From Atherix ibis (lineage: Eukaryota > Arthropoda > Insecta > Diptera > Athericidae): 64,000 nucleotides of DNA. Where the stretch lies: the NCBI GenBank assembly GCA_958298945.1, contig OY282607.1, forward strand, positions 90,589,270-90,653,269, read 5' to 3'. Every line of letters begins with the position of its first letter. Within the stretch, counting starts at the first letter, position 1. A program made the position numbers and the translations under genes. The notes beneath the pieces are model-generated. The model searched no databases. It was not told the DNA's origin and saw nothing but the letters and a program-made list of their open reading frames with translations. Below, one piece after another: positions 13,291-24,924 of the stretch.

Positions 13291-15920
13291 ATACTAGAAA
13301 AATATATAAATTCCTTGTTGAATATTAAAATTAATAATAGTAGAATCAACTGGGTTTTTTTAAAAGTATAAGTGAAAACGTAAATATTTTAGCTGATTTT
13401 CTGGCACGTATTTTGTGAACATAACAAAATTTTCAATGGGAAATAAAACCAGGAGTCGCTCAAAAGAAAACGTTATCGCCTCATAAATTTTATAAATTAT
13501 TCTTCCGAGTTTTTCCATGAATTCAGTGGTTCAAGGATAAAACCTAATGGCTTTTAAAAAAAAAATTCGAATACAATGCCGACAAAACGCATCGTCACCT
13601 AAAACCACACATCAATCTACAATAGCAAAATCCATAAAACTCGGTTAATATTAAATATTATCACCCTATCGCCATATAAAATATTCATAGTTAAAAAAAA
13701 ATTATTACCAAAAGTTCCAAGTGCAAATCATACAAAGAATAAAATTAATTTAATTGCAAAAAAGTAGAAACCACGAATAGTAAACGAATTTTTTTTATTA
13801 CCGCCAAGAAACGATTTCTTTTTCGATTTTTCCATTGCTCCTTTTCTACAGTTAACTCCCATTTCTGATAAAGAATTTCACTCATCCATAAAATGACAAA
13901 ATATCCTATTTCCTTATTCCTTTTAAGTTTAATTGTAGTTTCAAATAATTCCGAATAGTTACGATAACTGCACACTGCAATATCGACATTTATTACTATT
14001 GCTGCACTCTAACCTTCTCGTTTCGCGGTCGTCTCTTGGAGAGTAATTCGGCATAATAAAATATTTTGTCGTCCTTTTTAACGAATAATAAAAGCTCAGA
14101 TCAACAGTAATATCGGTTTATATCTGATTGTTAACATAAAACAATTAAAAATTTTACTACTTTGCCGCCATAACATCGAAACGTTCTGTTTGAAAGGAAG
14201 TGAAAAGAAAAATATTCGCGTTATTTTAATGGCGTGAAGCGGACATTTTGGAAGAGGGTGTGGCACAATGAAGATAAGACAGTGGCGTTCTTCTAACCAT
14301 AAATGATGGAAATTTTACTAGATGGGCAAAAAATCTATTTTTTTTAAAAAAAATGCAAATACTCTTCAAAAAAAGTAATGCCACTTCAAGTTAGATAACA
14401 GAAAGGGTGATAAAAAGACGGTATAGGGGAAGGGGGGAAAGGGGGTGTGAGAAAGGAAGTTACATGAGATTATTCTTTGTCTACAATAAAAAGCAAAATG
14501 TCAAGTGGAAGAGGGAGAAAAAACCGAATTAAAGGACAGTGACGTGCTCATTATAGGCCCCAAACCAGTAATAATCTTTATCCTCTTTATCGTTGTCCGC
14601 CGTAAAATACAATATTTTCCTATAAAAGCCAAGGGGATGGTTGGGAAGTGGGTGGGAATGGGATGAGGATTTACGTTTTGTAAATTTATTATTATTATCT
14701 TTTCTCTCTTTTAGCCAATTCTCTTCTATTTCATTCGATTTTTCGTAATTTTCTTTTGTAATTTTTTTTTTTTTTTATAGTCGCCTATATTAAAGTGAAT
14801 TTGAACTGAATTAGTCCTAGATAAGGGATAATTGAAATTTTATATGCGATTTTTATGGCGACAATAATAACCGCATTATAAGTGCTGTGCTGTTGTTCAC
14901 AACACTTTGTAACGCGAGAATATGATTGTTGATGGTGGTCGGTGGGAGGAGGGTTGGGATTGTGCTAAAATTAAAATGGGATAAGAACTTTCTGGCTTTT
15001 GAAATACTTTTTTCAGAACTATATAGCCGAGGGGGGGGGGGGGGGGGGGGGGGGGGTTAAAGGGGGTTGAGAGAATGAAAAGATATCCGTATCTAAAAGG
15101 AACTAAGAAGAAAAGGACAAGAAATTAAAACGAATGATAAAGGAACATTGCTGGGGGGAGGGAGGGCTGGAGGAAGGAATGGGACTATATTCTTAGTAAA
15201 GGTAAAATGAGAGATTTGCAAATATTCTGATTGGGGTTGAAATTTTACTGATTTCGTAATTACAGAAGATTTATTTATTGCAGCATCTAAAAAGTAAGTG
15301 CTTAAAATTTATGAGCTCTCTTTTCTTATTTTACAGTTTCATCTTCGTTTCCTTTTAATTTTTCTATTGTTTCATAAAAATAAAAACTCCTCCCTTCCAC
15401 TTTTTGTGTGTAACACTTTGGCAAATGGGGCTCAATCGAATTTTATAAGAAAAAAATTATATTGTAATAAAAAAAAGAATAATAATTATGAAAAAAGTCA
15501 AATTTCAAAGTTTTTTAGTGAGTATCCTTTTTCAAATCTAATTTCCTTTTTCTCTCAACCGATATAAGCATTTGTTTTATTTGAAAATATTATAAATAAG
15601 AAATTGCGTTATTATTTGATGGGAAAGGGGGGGGGTGGGTTTGAAGTATTGGAAAAAATAGTTGTAAATTTTTATTGATTCCTCTTAAAAATTGGATTTT
15701 TTAATGGCGTATGAAAAATATTCTGTTTTTAATGTCTACGAAATATTGTGGATTGTAATAAATATTTTTATACCCATAGATACTTCTTTCAAAACCATCC
15801 CCTACCATCTTCCGATCAAATTTATTTAGGAAAATATTATGAAATGATCACTATTTTCTATCTGATATCAAAAAATATCCTTTTTAAGAGTTATCTATTT
15901 TATGATACGGAAAATATAGC
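13291..15920. other. AT-rich, no gene recognised
   Basis: Single-copy AT-rich DNA with purine-rich stretches and an uninterrupted run of 26 G at 15,031-15,056. Short ORFs (for example 13,745-13,975 minus and 15,298-15,567 plus) lack any recognisable domain or coding bias. Confidence 0.5.
15031..15056. repeat. Poly-G run (G26)
   Basis: Twenty-six consecutive G residues. Length may be unreliable because homopolymers are error-prone in assembly. Confidence 0.9.
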
Positions 15921-15921
15921 T

Positions 15922-18190
15922 CTGCCATTTGACAGCTGTCTAATATAATTTAAATTCATGATAATATTTATTTAGCTCAAATAATAAAATGTACATCTTG
16001 CCTATTGGGTAATGGAAAAACCGACCTTGGGCGCTGATTTCTCGAATAAAATTTAATTCATCAATTATATTGTAGGATATATCCAAAAGCAAAATTGCCA
16101 TACAAGGGGCTCTAAAAATCCACAAGTCACTATGGAGAAGTAATTTTGTCCATACAAATGGAACTATGTGGTGTGCTGACGCCAAGCCCGAATTAGTTTC
16201 GAAATAAAGAAGAAGACATCGTTACCGTCAATTATGATATGAAGCAAAATTGCCATACAAGGGGCTCTAAAAATCCACAAGTCACTATGGAGAAGTCATT
16301 TTGTCCATAAAAATGGAACTATTTTGGTGAAGCTAACCTTGGCGGCCCGAATTAGTGTCGAAATAAAGAAAAAGACATCGTTACCTTCAATTCTTATATG
16401 AAGCAAAATTGCCACACAAGGGGCTCTAAGAATCCACAAGTCACTATGGAGAAGTCATTTTGTCTATAAAAATGGAACTATTTGATGAAGCTGACCTTGT
16501 CGGCCCGAATTAGTTTCGAAATAAAGAAGAAGACATCGTTACCGTTAATTCTGATATGAAGTAAAATTGCCATACAAGGGGCTCTAAAAATCCACAAGTC
16601 ACTATGGAGAAGTCATTTTGTCCATAAAAATGGAACTATTTTGGTGAAGCTAACCTTGGCGGCCCGAATTAGTGTCGAAATAAAGAAAAAGACATCGTTA
16701 CCTTCAATTCTTATATGAAGCAAAATTGCCACACAAGGGGCTCTAAGAATCCACAAGTCACTATGGAGAAGTCATTTTGTCTATAAAAATGGAACTATTT
16801 GATGAAGATGACCTTGTCGGCCCGAATTAGTTTCGAAATAAAGAAGAAGACATCGTTACCGTCAATTCTGATATGAAGCAAAATTGCCATACAAGGGGCT
16901 CTAAAAATCCACAAGTCACTATGGAGAAGTCATTTTGTCCATAAGAATGGAACTATTTTGGTGAAGCTAACCTTGGCGGCCCGAATTAGTGTCGAAATAA
17001 AGAAGAAGACATCGTTACCGTCAATTCTGATATGAAGCAAAATTGCCACACAAGGGGCTCTAAGAATCCACAAGTCACTATGGAGAAGTCATTTTGTCTA
17101 TAAAAATGGAACTATTTGATGAAGCTGACCTTGGCGGCCCGAATTAGTTTCGAAATAAAGAAGAAGACATCGTTACCGTCAATTCTGATATGAAGCAAAA
17201 TTGCCATACAAGGGGCTCTAAAAATCCACAAGTCACTATGGAGAAGTCATTTTGTCTATAAAAATGGAACTATTTGATGAAGCTGACCTTGGCGGCCCGA
17301 ATTAGTTTCGAAATAAAGAAGAAGACATCGTTACCGTCAATTCTGATATGAAGCAAAATTGCCATACAAGGGGCTCTAAAAATCCACAAGTCACTATGGA
17401 GAAGTCATTTTGTCCATAAAAATGGAACTATTTGGTGAAGCTGACCTTGGCGGCCCATATTTGTTTCGAAATAAAGAAGAAGACATCGTTACCGTCAATT
17501 CTGATATGAAGCAAAATTGCCATACAAGGGACTCTAAAAATCCACAAGTCACTATGGAGAAGTCATTTCGTCTATAAAAATGGAACTATTTGATGAAGCT
17601 GACCTTGGCAGTCCGAATTAGTTTCGAAATAAAGAAGAAGACATCGTTACCGTCAATTCTGATATGAAGCAAAATTGCCATACAAGGGGCTCTAAAAATC
17701 CACAAGTCACTATGGAGAAGTCATTTTGTCCATAAAAATGGAACTATTTTGGTGAAGCTAACCTTGGTGGCCCGAATTAGTTTCGAAATAAAGAAGAAGA
17801 CATCGTTACCGTTAATTCTGATATGAATTTGAAGATTTTATTTGATCTAAACTAAAAGATTTTAATCAAAACTATATGTTATATCAATAATGAAGTACCA
17901 CAATCCACACAACACAACAAATTTTGTCTTTATTTTGCGAAAATTTTCCAAAACGCATAATTTCCAGATTAGGTGATGTCAATTGGCCTCCAACATCTTA
18001 CAATTTGACGCTGTTTAAGATTTTTACGTAAAGCTATGGAAAATATCGTATTTATAGAGATAATTTTTAAACTTTAGAGCATTTAAAAACCAACATCCGC
18101 CAAGTAATAACCAAACTACAACCCGAAATGTGCTAAAAATATCATCAAAAATTATCTTAAAAGGATCGAGTCCTGAAAGATTTAAATAAT
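15922..18190 (+). mobile_element. Mariner-like (DD41D-type) transposon relic A with internal tandem array
   Basis: Read on +, this region holds pieces of a mariner-family transposase in the expected order. A decayed piece near 16,035-16,085 reads into KQNCH, and an array derived from the following segment occupies 16,087-17,824. From about 17,965 comes a C-terminal part reading as DVNWPPTSYNLT, then TLEHLKTNIRQVI around 18,080-18,115, and a decayed tail to about 18,190. Stops and frameshifts throughout make it a pseudogene. The third catalytic Asp is not recognisable (the NLTPLD-equivalent reads NLTLF). The left side carries TTTGACAGCTGTC (15,928-15,940), a word also found beside two other relics of the family here. 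Confidence 0.8.
16087..17824 (+). repeat. 11-copy ~158-bp tandem array derived from transposase sequence
   Basis: Units begin GAAGCAAAATTGCC (the first reads AAAGCAAAATTGCC) at 16,087, 16,241, 16,400, 16,558, 16,717, 16,875, 17,034, 17,192, 17,350, 17,508 and 17,665, and the array ends at 17,824. Spacing is 154-160 bp. Translated on +, one unit reads KQNCHTRGSKNPQVTMEKSF and, after stops, NKEEDIVTVNSDM. This matches the mariner segment between the first and second catalytic Asp, normally of the form NKQN..WG.ENP.V..EK and later VTVNG. Two in-frame stops occur in the unit, so amplification is not maintained by coding. Alternating CATACAAGG and CACACAAGG variants suggest a two-unit higher-order repeat in the left half. 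Confidence 0.9.
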
Positions 18191-18349
18191 TTTATATTTG
18201 ATGTATAATGGCAAGATCTAAAATATTTTATAAAATTAATATTTCATAAAAATCTAAGATTTACGTACATTCTATTTTGATATACTTCCGGAAATGCAAA
18301 TTGGATAACCCTTTATGAAAATTCTTATTGTAGATGAAAAGGGACTCTT

Positions 18350-18432
18350 AGAAAAATTCCACAAAAGGACATCAAGAGTTTTAGTTCTCAACTATTAAAC
18401 ATAGGAAAATTTAAAAATTTTCCAAGGTCTTA
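18350..18432 (+). repeat. Dispersed repeat, copy 1 (second copy near 23,180)
   Basis: The segment holding GTTTTAGTTCTCAACTATTA and TTTCCAAGGTCTTAGTA is repeated in the same orientation at about 23,180-23,265 with moderate divergence. The larger element it comes from was not identified. Confidence 0.7.
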
Positions 18433-18671
18433 GTACCGAAAAGATACACTTTTCTTAAGCATGACCGCTTGTCAGATAAAAGATCTTCAACTCTTGTTAC
18501 AGCGTCAACCACTTACAATTTTTATGGTATTTAGCTACAAAAACGATTATGGTCATAGAAGTACTTTTAAATTTTTCTTTTACAAAAAACTTAATGGGCA
18601 GTGGATCATCCTCATCATAGACCTACTGAATCAAAAAACTCCAAACGTCCCAGGCTTTGCGCTGCGGTCTT

Positions 18672-18848
18672 TCAGTTCGATATTCCTAGCATGTTTTTAG
18701 AACCCCGGCTAACGCTCGGCATATTTGGTCTTCTAGGACTATAAATGGAGCCACTGTAGACTTTCCGGGCAGTATCTTCCTCATCCATACGGATTAAGTG
18801 CTCAGCCCAACACAGCCTATTGAGCTTAATTTCACAACTTCTTATTTT
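18672..18848 (-). mobile_element. LINE-like reverse transcriptase C-terminal fragment
   Basis: On the minus strand the frame reads LNRLCWAEHLIRMDEED then TARKVYSGSIYSPRRPN. This resembles the conserved C-terminal tail of many insect LINE reverse transcriptase proteins (pattern RL.W.GH..RM.....ARKV ... RRPGRP). It is fused in the same orientation and frame to the mariner relic at its right (junction near 18,848). The fragment is short and cannot be placed in a LINE clade with certainty. Confidence 0.65.
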
Positions 18849-19570
18849 TCTTGAAACTGTCGACTCACCAAAATTTTCCAGCAATAAATCGATTGTGGCG
18901 TGGACTGTGAGGCACGTATGGCCGTCTTGTTGTAACCACATATTTGTTAAATCAATATCTTCCATTGTCATCGATCTGTATAGCTCACCATTCACAGTAA
19001 CGACAACTCTTTCCTCATTTTTGATGATGCCACCATGTCATAAACCACACCAAATGGTCACTTTTTTGGAATGTAAAGATTTCTCGTGAATTATTTGTGG
19101 ATTGGCTTCAGTCTAGTAATGACAGTTTAGTTTACTCACCGATCCAGAAAAGATGGAGAAGATGATTTTTTTGGAAAAAATCAGCATCATTTTCAAGTTG
19201 AGCCAGTGCAAAAACAGCAAATTCACGGCATCTGCGATGATCCAACGGCTTTATTACTTCTGTGATAAGAATTTTATAATGATACGAGTATAAGTCCAAA
19301 TCCAACTAGTCCCAAATGTTGACAACGGTTTGAAATCGATAAATTTGAATCCTCATCAACACTTGCCTGAATGGCAGCAATATTATCGGCACTTCGATTG
19401 GATCTTTATCTTACTGGTATGAGAACACTGTATCAAAAAAGATCACCATCAAAACTTTCCACAGTTCGACGAATAGCGAACACACTCATCGCCGATTATA
19501 GCGATCATAAATTGGGAGAATTGCTCGATAAGTTGCAATAAAAGAATGATTATTTCAACAACAAAATTAT
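18849..19570 (-). pseudogene. Mariner-like transposase relic B, nearly from HTH to second Asp
   Basis: Reading right to left on the minus strand, the pieces follow mariner order. An N-terminal DNA-binding part reads TYRAILPIYDRYNRR, then RRTVESFDGDLF (about 19,440-19,555). Next are NIAAIQASVDEDSN (about 19,340-19,390), HRRCREFAVFALAQLEND (about 19,185-19,240), a decayed FSDEAHFW equivalent, and ANPQIIHEKSLHSKKVTIWC (about 19,040-19,105). The last piece is VTVNGELYRSMTMEDIDL then WLQQDGHTC (about 18,920-19,005), ending at ENFGESTVSR. Frameshifts and stops break it, and the third catalytic block is replaced by LINE-like sequence. It is the most complete copy here for the N-terminus. Family membership is secure; exact subfamily is inferred from relic E. 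Confidence 0.85.
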
Positions 19571-19739
19571 ATAATTTCTATACGTTTTGAAGGCGTGCAT
19601 ATTTCCATGAATAAATTGTAAACTTTACCGAATACAACAGACAGTGACAGACGATTTTGAGATTTTAAATAGGGCAATACCGTCTCTTTGAAAACATATA
19701 ATTCATATTGAAAAACCTTTTAATTTATACTCACTGAAA

Positions 19740-20059
19740 TAGGGTCTGTTGGCTTGTAGCAGCCGTGCGTGTATTTCTTCCTTCATATTGTTATCGGCTG
19801 CTACCGTTGATCTTACGTTGATTCTGTTATGGTCCGATAGGGTAATATTGTGGTATTATTCCTTGGGTATTGGATTAGAGGTGAGGAAGGTATAAAAATT
19901 GGGAAATTTACGATCATACTCAGCGAACACCTTCCTTTGCTAAGCATGCTTGATGCTGGCTTTATGCGGAGATCGTGCGGAAGTTCTAAGTTTATGCAAA
20001 GAGGAATAAGGTCTTTTGTGGTGAATAACCCTAACTTGGATAATAGTCATATTGAGGCT
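19740..20059. other. Unassigned sequence beside LINE fragment
   Basis: More balanced composition than its surroundings, with an open + frame of 79 codons (19,850-20,089) that shows no recognised domain. Because the adjacent LINE runs toward it on the minus strand, part of it may be the 3' end of that element. Confidence 0.35.
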
Positions 20060-20765
20060 TTTGGTGAACCTCAATATCATATTGGTTGATAGGCGAAGAA
20101 TCTCGTACGGATCAGAGAGTTCCAAGTCAAGATGCCGAAGTCTCTGGTGGACAATGGCCTTGCAATCGTAGAGTAGATGCTCTGACGTTTCATCCTCTTC
20201 GAAGCAAAAACGACAGATTCGCTTAACTTATTAAGATAATATATTAACAGGCAATGGCCACTGAGTAGTCTTGAGTCTTGTTTGCTGAGTTTAATGACCT
20301 CTGCCGCCCTTTTTTTAGAAAAGGCGATGAATTTTTGAGTGATTCATGCCCACGTACGCAAGCCTCTATAATGGACCCTTTGGATAGCCACAGAAACATT
20401 CTGGGCCAATGTTCGGAGTATTTGCTCTCCTTTTTGCTCCCCTAGTTCGTTACCATCATGACCAGGCGCCCTCAATAATATTACTTTTTTGTTCTAGCCA
20501 GTTGATTTAGGATCGTGAGGATATCCCAAACTAGCTTAGAGTTGACAGAATATGAGACAAGATCCTTCAATGCAGCTTGGCTATCTGAGATGATGTAGAT
20601 CTTGTGCCTGAAAAGTGATTGGGGATTTACCAAGAGTCCTAGATAGAGGGTAATAAGGTCCGCCTATGGACCGTCTGTGTAACAGATGGAGTAATGGACC
20701 ACAACACCCCCCCCCTCCCCTCTGAGAGATAGAGTAACGACCACTGCCTTTTTTGAGTAACAACC
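20060..20765 (-). mobile_element. Jockey-like LINE fragment: RNase H and C-terminal zinc-binding region
   Basis: On the minus strand an RNase H-like segment reads IYIISDSQAALKDL and SKLVWDILTILNQLA (about 20,490-20,610), then a degraded PGHDGNELG equivalent (about 20,440-20,470). A tail follows: SRLLSGHCLLIYYLNKL (about 20,225-20,275), then a CRFC ... HLLYDC zinc-binding segment (about 20,150-20,220) and RLRHLDLELSDPYEIL. This order (RNase H, then a CCHC tail) is typical of jockey-group non-LTR retrotransposons, where RNase H degrades the RNA strand during copying. Stops and frameshifts show it is dead; no reverse transcriptase domain is present here. Confidence 0.82.
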
Positions 20766-22195
20766 CTAAATATTTAAATAATCCCCAAAAAAGCAAAAAA
20801 AATATTTCACAAAAAAAAAAAAAATACCAACTATCAAAAGTTAAATGAAGTCATTTGCAGAAGCAGCCATTTTTTTTCCTCCTGATTTTGCCACAACTGA
20901 TTCAGAAATCATGCGCAAAATGCAAAAGTTAGCGCCCTCTAGTAAATAATTTCAAAACAATAAAATCAATAAGAAAAAAATACACTTTCAATCCAGTTTT
21001 TATAGATTTTATTTCCGTTCAATAAAACTGAGAAAAAATTAGTAAAAAAGAAAACGAAACACTTTATAATAATTACAGACAATTGGATTACAAAACACCA
21101 GACAGTTAGGACCCGCGGGTACAATTTCGAAAATTAAAAGGTTTGCACATGCAAGATGAAAAAAAAACTATCTTTTATTTTGCAACGAAGATATCGAGAG
21201 GATCTGAGGACAAGGACATAAACGCAACGAAAAGTTTTTCTTTGATTGATTGAAGGGCCAAAATGCAGGTGCAACTATCAGTTCTCAGGTAAGCAATTTG
21301 GTTGTTTTGATTTTTTTTTCTTTTACCGCCATTTTTTTTTTTTGGTTGTGTGTTTGTCTTTGAAAAGCGATTCGCGATTTGTTCGGAATAATCTTTGATC
21401 TTACTTTTGGCGTTTCTTTTTTCTCATATGAATTTGTTTGCAATTTGCATAAAGATTTTGGGGGACAAGAGGTCAAAGCAATAGCACGAGCCGAGCCCTT
21501 TTTTTTATCTGAACGGGAATCGGAAACTGTGAAGTGGAAAACTTCGGAAGTGTTTATGTTTGGACTGAAGCTTTGAGCCAAGGGATGTGTCAGCTTGTGC
21601 GGAGGGTGTTTTTTTTGTAACTAGTTGGAACCAGTTTCTCAACTCCGAATGTGCGAGGATGATGCCTTTCGAAAGAGTATTGCAGCATCCCTCGTCGTGA
21701 GAGCGGCTGCGGGCTGGACTTACGACCAAGCGATGTAAATACGAGCGCGCGTCACTCGCATACAAAGTATGGATTGATGAAGGGAAGATTTCCCTTGATT
21801 TGATCAGCTGCCCTAAATAGACCGCAACTTCCGTTCGGCACTCGCATTTTATTCATTTCTATTGGTAGCCATTGTAACTCTCCACCATTGATGTGAATGC
21901 ATCTCACACGTGTTCTCAATTCGTTTGGATTTTTCTTTTGCACTTTTTTTTAAAAAAAGAAAACAACAATTTATGGTTTTTTTTCCTGCCATTTGGTAGC
22001 ACTACAAAACTAAACGTAGCAGATGGGATTCATGAAATTTTTTTCATGTCCTTTTTTTCAATTCAACGCGGATTACTTTAGATTATTTTCTGTCTTTTTT
22101 ATTGGTTCTTCTTTAAATTAATTTGTTTTTCTAGATTTTTTAGATTTGTTCAAAAGGAGCAATCGGGAATTGAGAGAGGAAAATAAAGTTAACGA
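20766..22195. other. No gene recognised
   Basis: Single-copy DNA. The segment 21,380-21,900 is less AT-rich and carries several overlapping ORFs of 60-98 codons on both strands (for example minus 21,285-21,581 and 21,505-21,765). None shows a known motif, and their mutual overlap argues against real genes. Confidence 0.45.
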
Positions 22196-22199
22196 ATTA

Positions 22200-22695
22200 A
22201 TTACTACCAATTGACATCACCAATTCTCAAAATTTAACGCTCATTGAATATGATTTCTAATAAATCGATTGTTTCGTGGGTAGTGTGGCACGTAGCGCCA
22301 CAAGTGGTCGACATCCATGTCATCAAAAGTAGGCTATAAAAATTTGGATACCATGCCTCATGAGCATAATCCATTATAAGTTTTCGAAAAAATCCGGGCG
22401 AACGATGCCTCTAGCCGATCATAAAGCCGACCATACAGTGACACGTGATCAATGTAATGATTGTTCAACAACTACTCTTGGATTATACACTAAATTCAAC
22501 TACTCTTGGATTATGCATGTGTAGACTCAAATTTATACACCAAATTCTTGATTGCTGGCTCAGATGGACGGACGATCATTACGACCAAAAATGTTGTGAA
22601 TTTTACGAAATCTTTCTTTAACAGATCGACCATTTTCGTCATGGATTTGAATTATTTTAATAGGATTTTTGAGCAAAACTGAAGACAATATAACA
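22200..22695 (-). pseudogene. Mariner-like transposase relic C, internally deleted
   Basis: Minus-strand reading gives an N-terminal helix-turn-helix part, IQIHDENGRSVKERFRK then IHNIFGRNDRPS (about 22,555-22,650). After unrecognised sequence it gives GATCHTTHETIDLL then IGDVNW (about 22,205-22,312). In an intact protein these blocks are separated by the first catalytic region, so that region has been lost or scrambled. Stop codons interrupt it. It belongs to the same family as relics A, B, D, E and F. Confidence 0.78.
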
Positions 22696-24900
22696 AATGG
22701 TAAAGCTTCTTTGTGAACTTTTTAAAAAAAACTGAATGACATAATCTGTCAACATAGCATATTTCAAACCTATTGCAAAAAAAAGTTCTAGATCCGTTAT
22801 TATGGTAGCGTTAGATAGGGTGGGGAAGGGGGAGGAGTTTCGAAGTTTGCAACGAAAGTGATCCCAGGCTCACACTAAAAAAAAATTATGCCAGATCACC
22901 CAAAGTTTAAACTAAAGACCCCTAAAAATGTTAAATTCTCCAAGGCAAAAACTAATGCAAAAACAAACATAAAAAAAAATTATTTTTTAAATTTTAGGCA
23001 GGCTACAGGACGAAAAAGAGAATGGTTTTTAAGGGTATACAAATTAGGGGTACTCTAAACAATTGATCTAGAAGTGTCATGGGAGGTTTGGGACCAAGGG
23101 CTAGCGAGAGAGAGACTCAACACTTCAGCACTTACCCAAACTCCACAAATTGTTCTTTGTCTATGAGAATTTTTAGAAAATATCCACCAAAGAACATTAG
23201 AAGTTTTAGTTCTCAACTATTACACAGACGCAAGTTTAAAAACTTTCCAAGGTCTTAGTATTAGGCGAAAAGGCCAGTGAGGGTCTTCAGCTGTTTCTCA
23301 ACTCCACAACTATTTTTTTTCTCTGACTTTTTTTAGGTTTCTTTATTTTTTTCCCTGACTTTCAAGAAATTTTGAAAATTCCAAACGCAGCAAAACTTTA
23401 TGTGCTGCCAATTTAACTTCAATCAACGAACAAATCTCCGAAATTAACAGCACGTCTACCACAGCACATATAGTATTGTAATTTGGCTGGAGGACTTCCT
23501 ACAAAAGAGTCAGAAATTAATTTTGTAAAGCAAAACGGCAAGGATATCTTATTTGTCATATTAATATGTGCAGACTCCCCTAATTATATGATCAACTATA
23601 GTCCATGTTCTTCAGTTCATTTTTATTTATTTTCCTGGAATTTCCATCTCCTTTTTTCGATTTTTCAAATTTGATTTTGAGACTATTTTAAGATGATTAA
23701 ATTTTGAAGAAAATCCTCTTTGAGTCGCTTCAATACAATAATGTGAGGTTATGTCAAAAGTTACGTTATAACATCTAGATGACTTCTTAACCAATTGGAA
23801 GCTAAAAATGTTTAAAGAAATAATCATAAACCTGCAACAACAACAAAAAATCATGAACTATTTCTATATTATGCGTTAGCAAGCTTCGAAATCATATTAC
23901 ATTAAGGATTAGTAGATCGAAAATTAAAAAGGACTTTGCGTGTAGCTTATCTGACCAGACGGATCTGGGTGCCATTAATGTGCGTTTAAAAAGAAAAATT
24001 AATGATTAATTTCGAAAATAATCAATTTAAATAGAATTTCTTTGACTATATTGTGATAAGGACGATTTTATCATTTCACATCTAAAATTTATGTTATCAT
24101 TAATAATAATGTTGTTGTTAGTTTTTTTTTCCCCGATGAGAAAAATCGTTTTTTTTTAAAATAATTTCGTCCTAATTTTTTTTGGTTTTTTTCTTTTATG
24201 ATAAAAGAAAAAAGGAAAAAGAATTACCAAAAAATAAAACAATTAAATTTCCTAATTTATACGACAAAATCTATAATATTTATGGGCCTAATAATTTTTT
24301 TTTCTTCTTCGTCTTCTGCGTTTTAATTCACAAAAAATTTTGTCTGAGGAGATGCCGTTTCTTTTGGTAAAAGTCTCGTTATCTTTAATGATTTGTTAAA
24401 GTGATTAGTAAAATGAAAAGAAAAATGATTAAGAAAGAAAGAGAATAAAATAAAAATAAAAAACAAATAAAGAAATCTACAAAACAATCGGAATGGTTTT
24501 TATTGATAATTAATTAACTGCGATAATCATTTGTGATTTGAATTTGGGGCTTTATTCAATGTCAGAATAGCGTGAAAGTTAGAAAGTAATTAGCTGGCTT
24601 CACTGAATCGACTCTATTCTAGATCCTTTTTTTTGTTGCAAAAAGTAAGCGGAAATAATATCCTATCTTGAAAAAAAAAATTCATCAAGTGTCCCTTTGG
24701 AGAAGAACTTTTAACCAAAAAGAAAAAGATTTGACAAAAATAATACGCCTGTTTTAGAATAAAGGACATTTTCAAACAGTTGAGTGAGTACAAAAGGAAT
24801 TATCAGACTAGAAATATTTTTGGCGGTAATTTTTTATGTATTTCGTTTTTTTATTATTTTAATAAATTTATCAATAATAAAATAAACATAAATGCAAAAA
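22696..24900. other. AT-rich, no gene recognised
   Basis: Single-copy AT-rich DNA apart from the dispersed repeat near 23,180. The + ORF at 23,483-23,674 and minus ORF at 23,627-23,854 have no recognised features. Confidence 0.5.
23180..23265 (+). repeat. Dispersed repeat, copy 2 (first copy near 18,350)
   Basis: Shares GTTTTAGTTCTCAACTATTA and TTTCCAAGGTCTTAGTA with the first copy, same orientation, about 4.8 kb apart. Both copies lie a few hundred bases to the right of a mariner-like relic. Confidence 0.7.
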
Positions 24901-24924
24901 AAAAATATGTTAATCACAAAGGGT

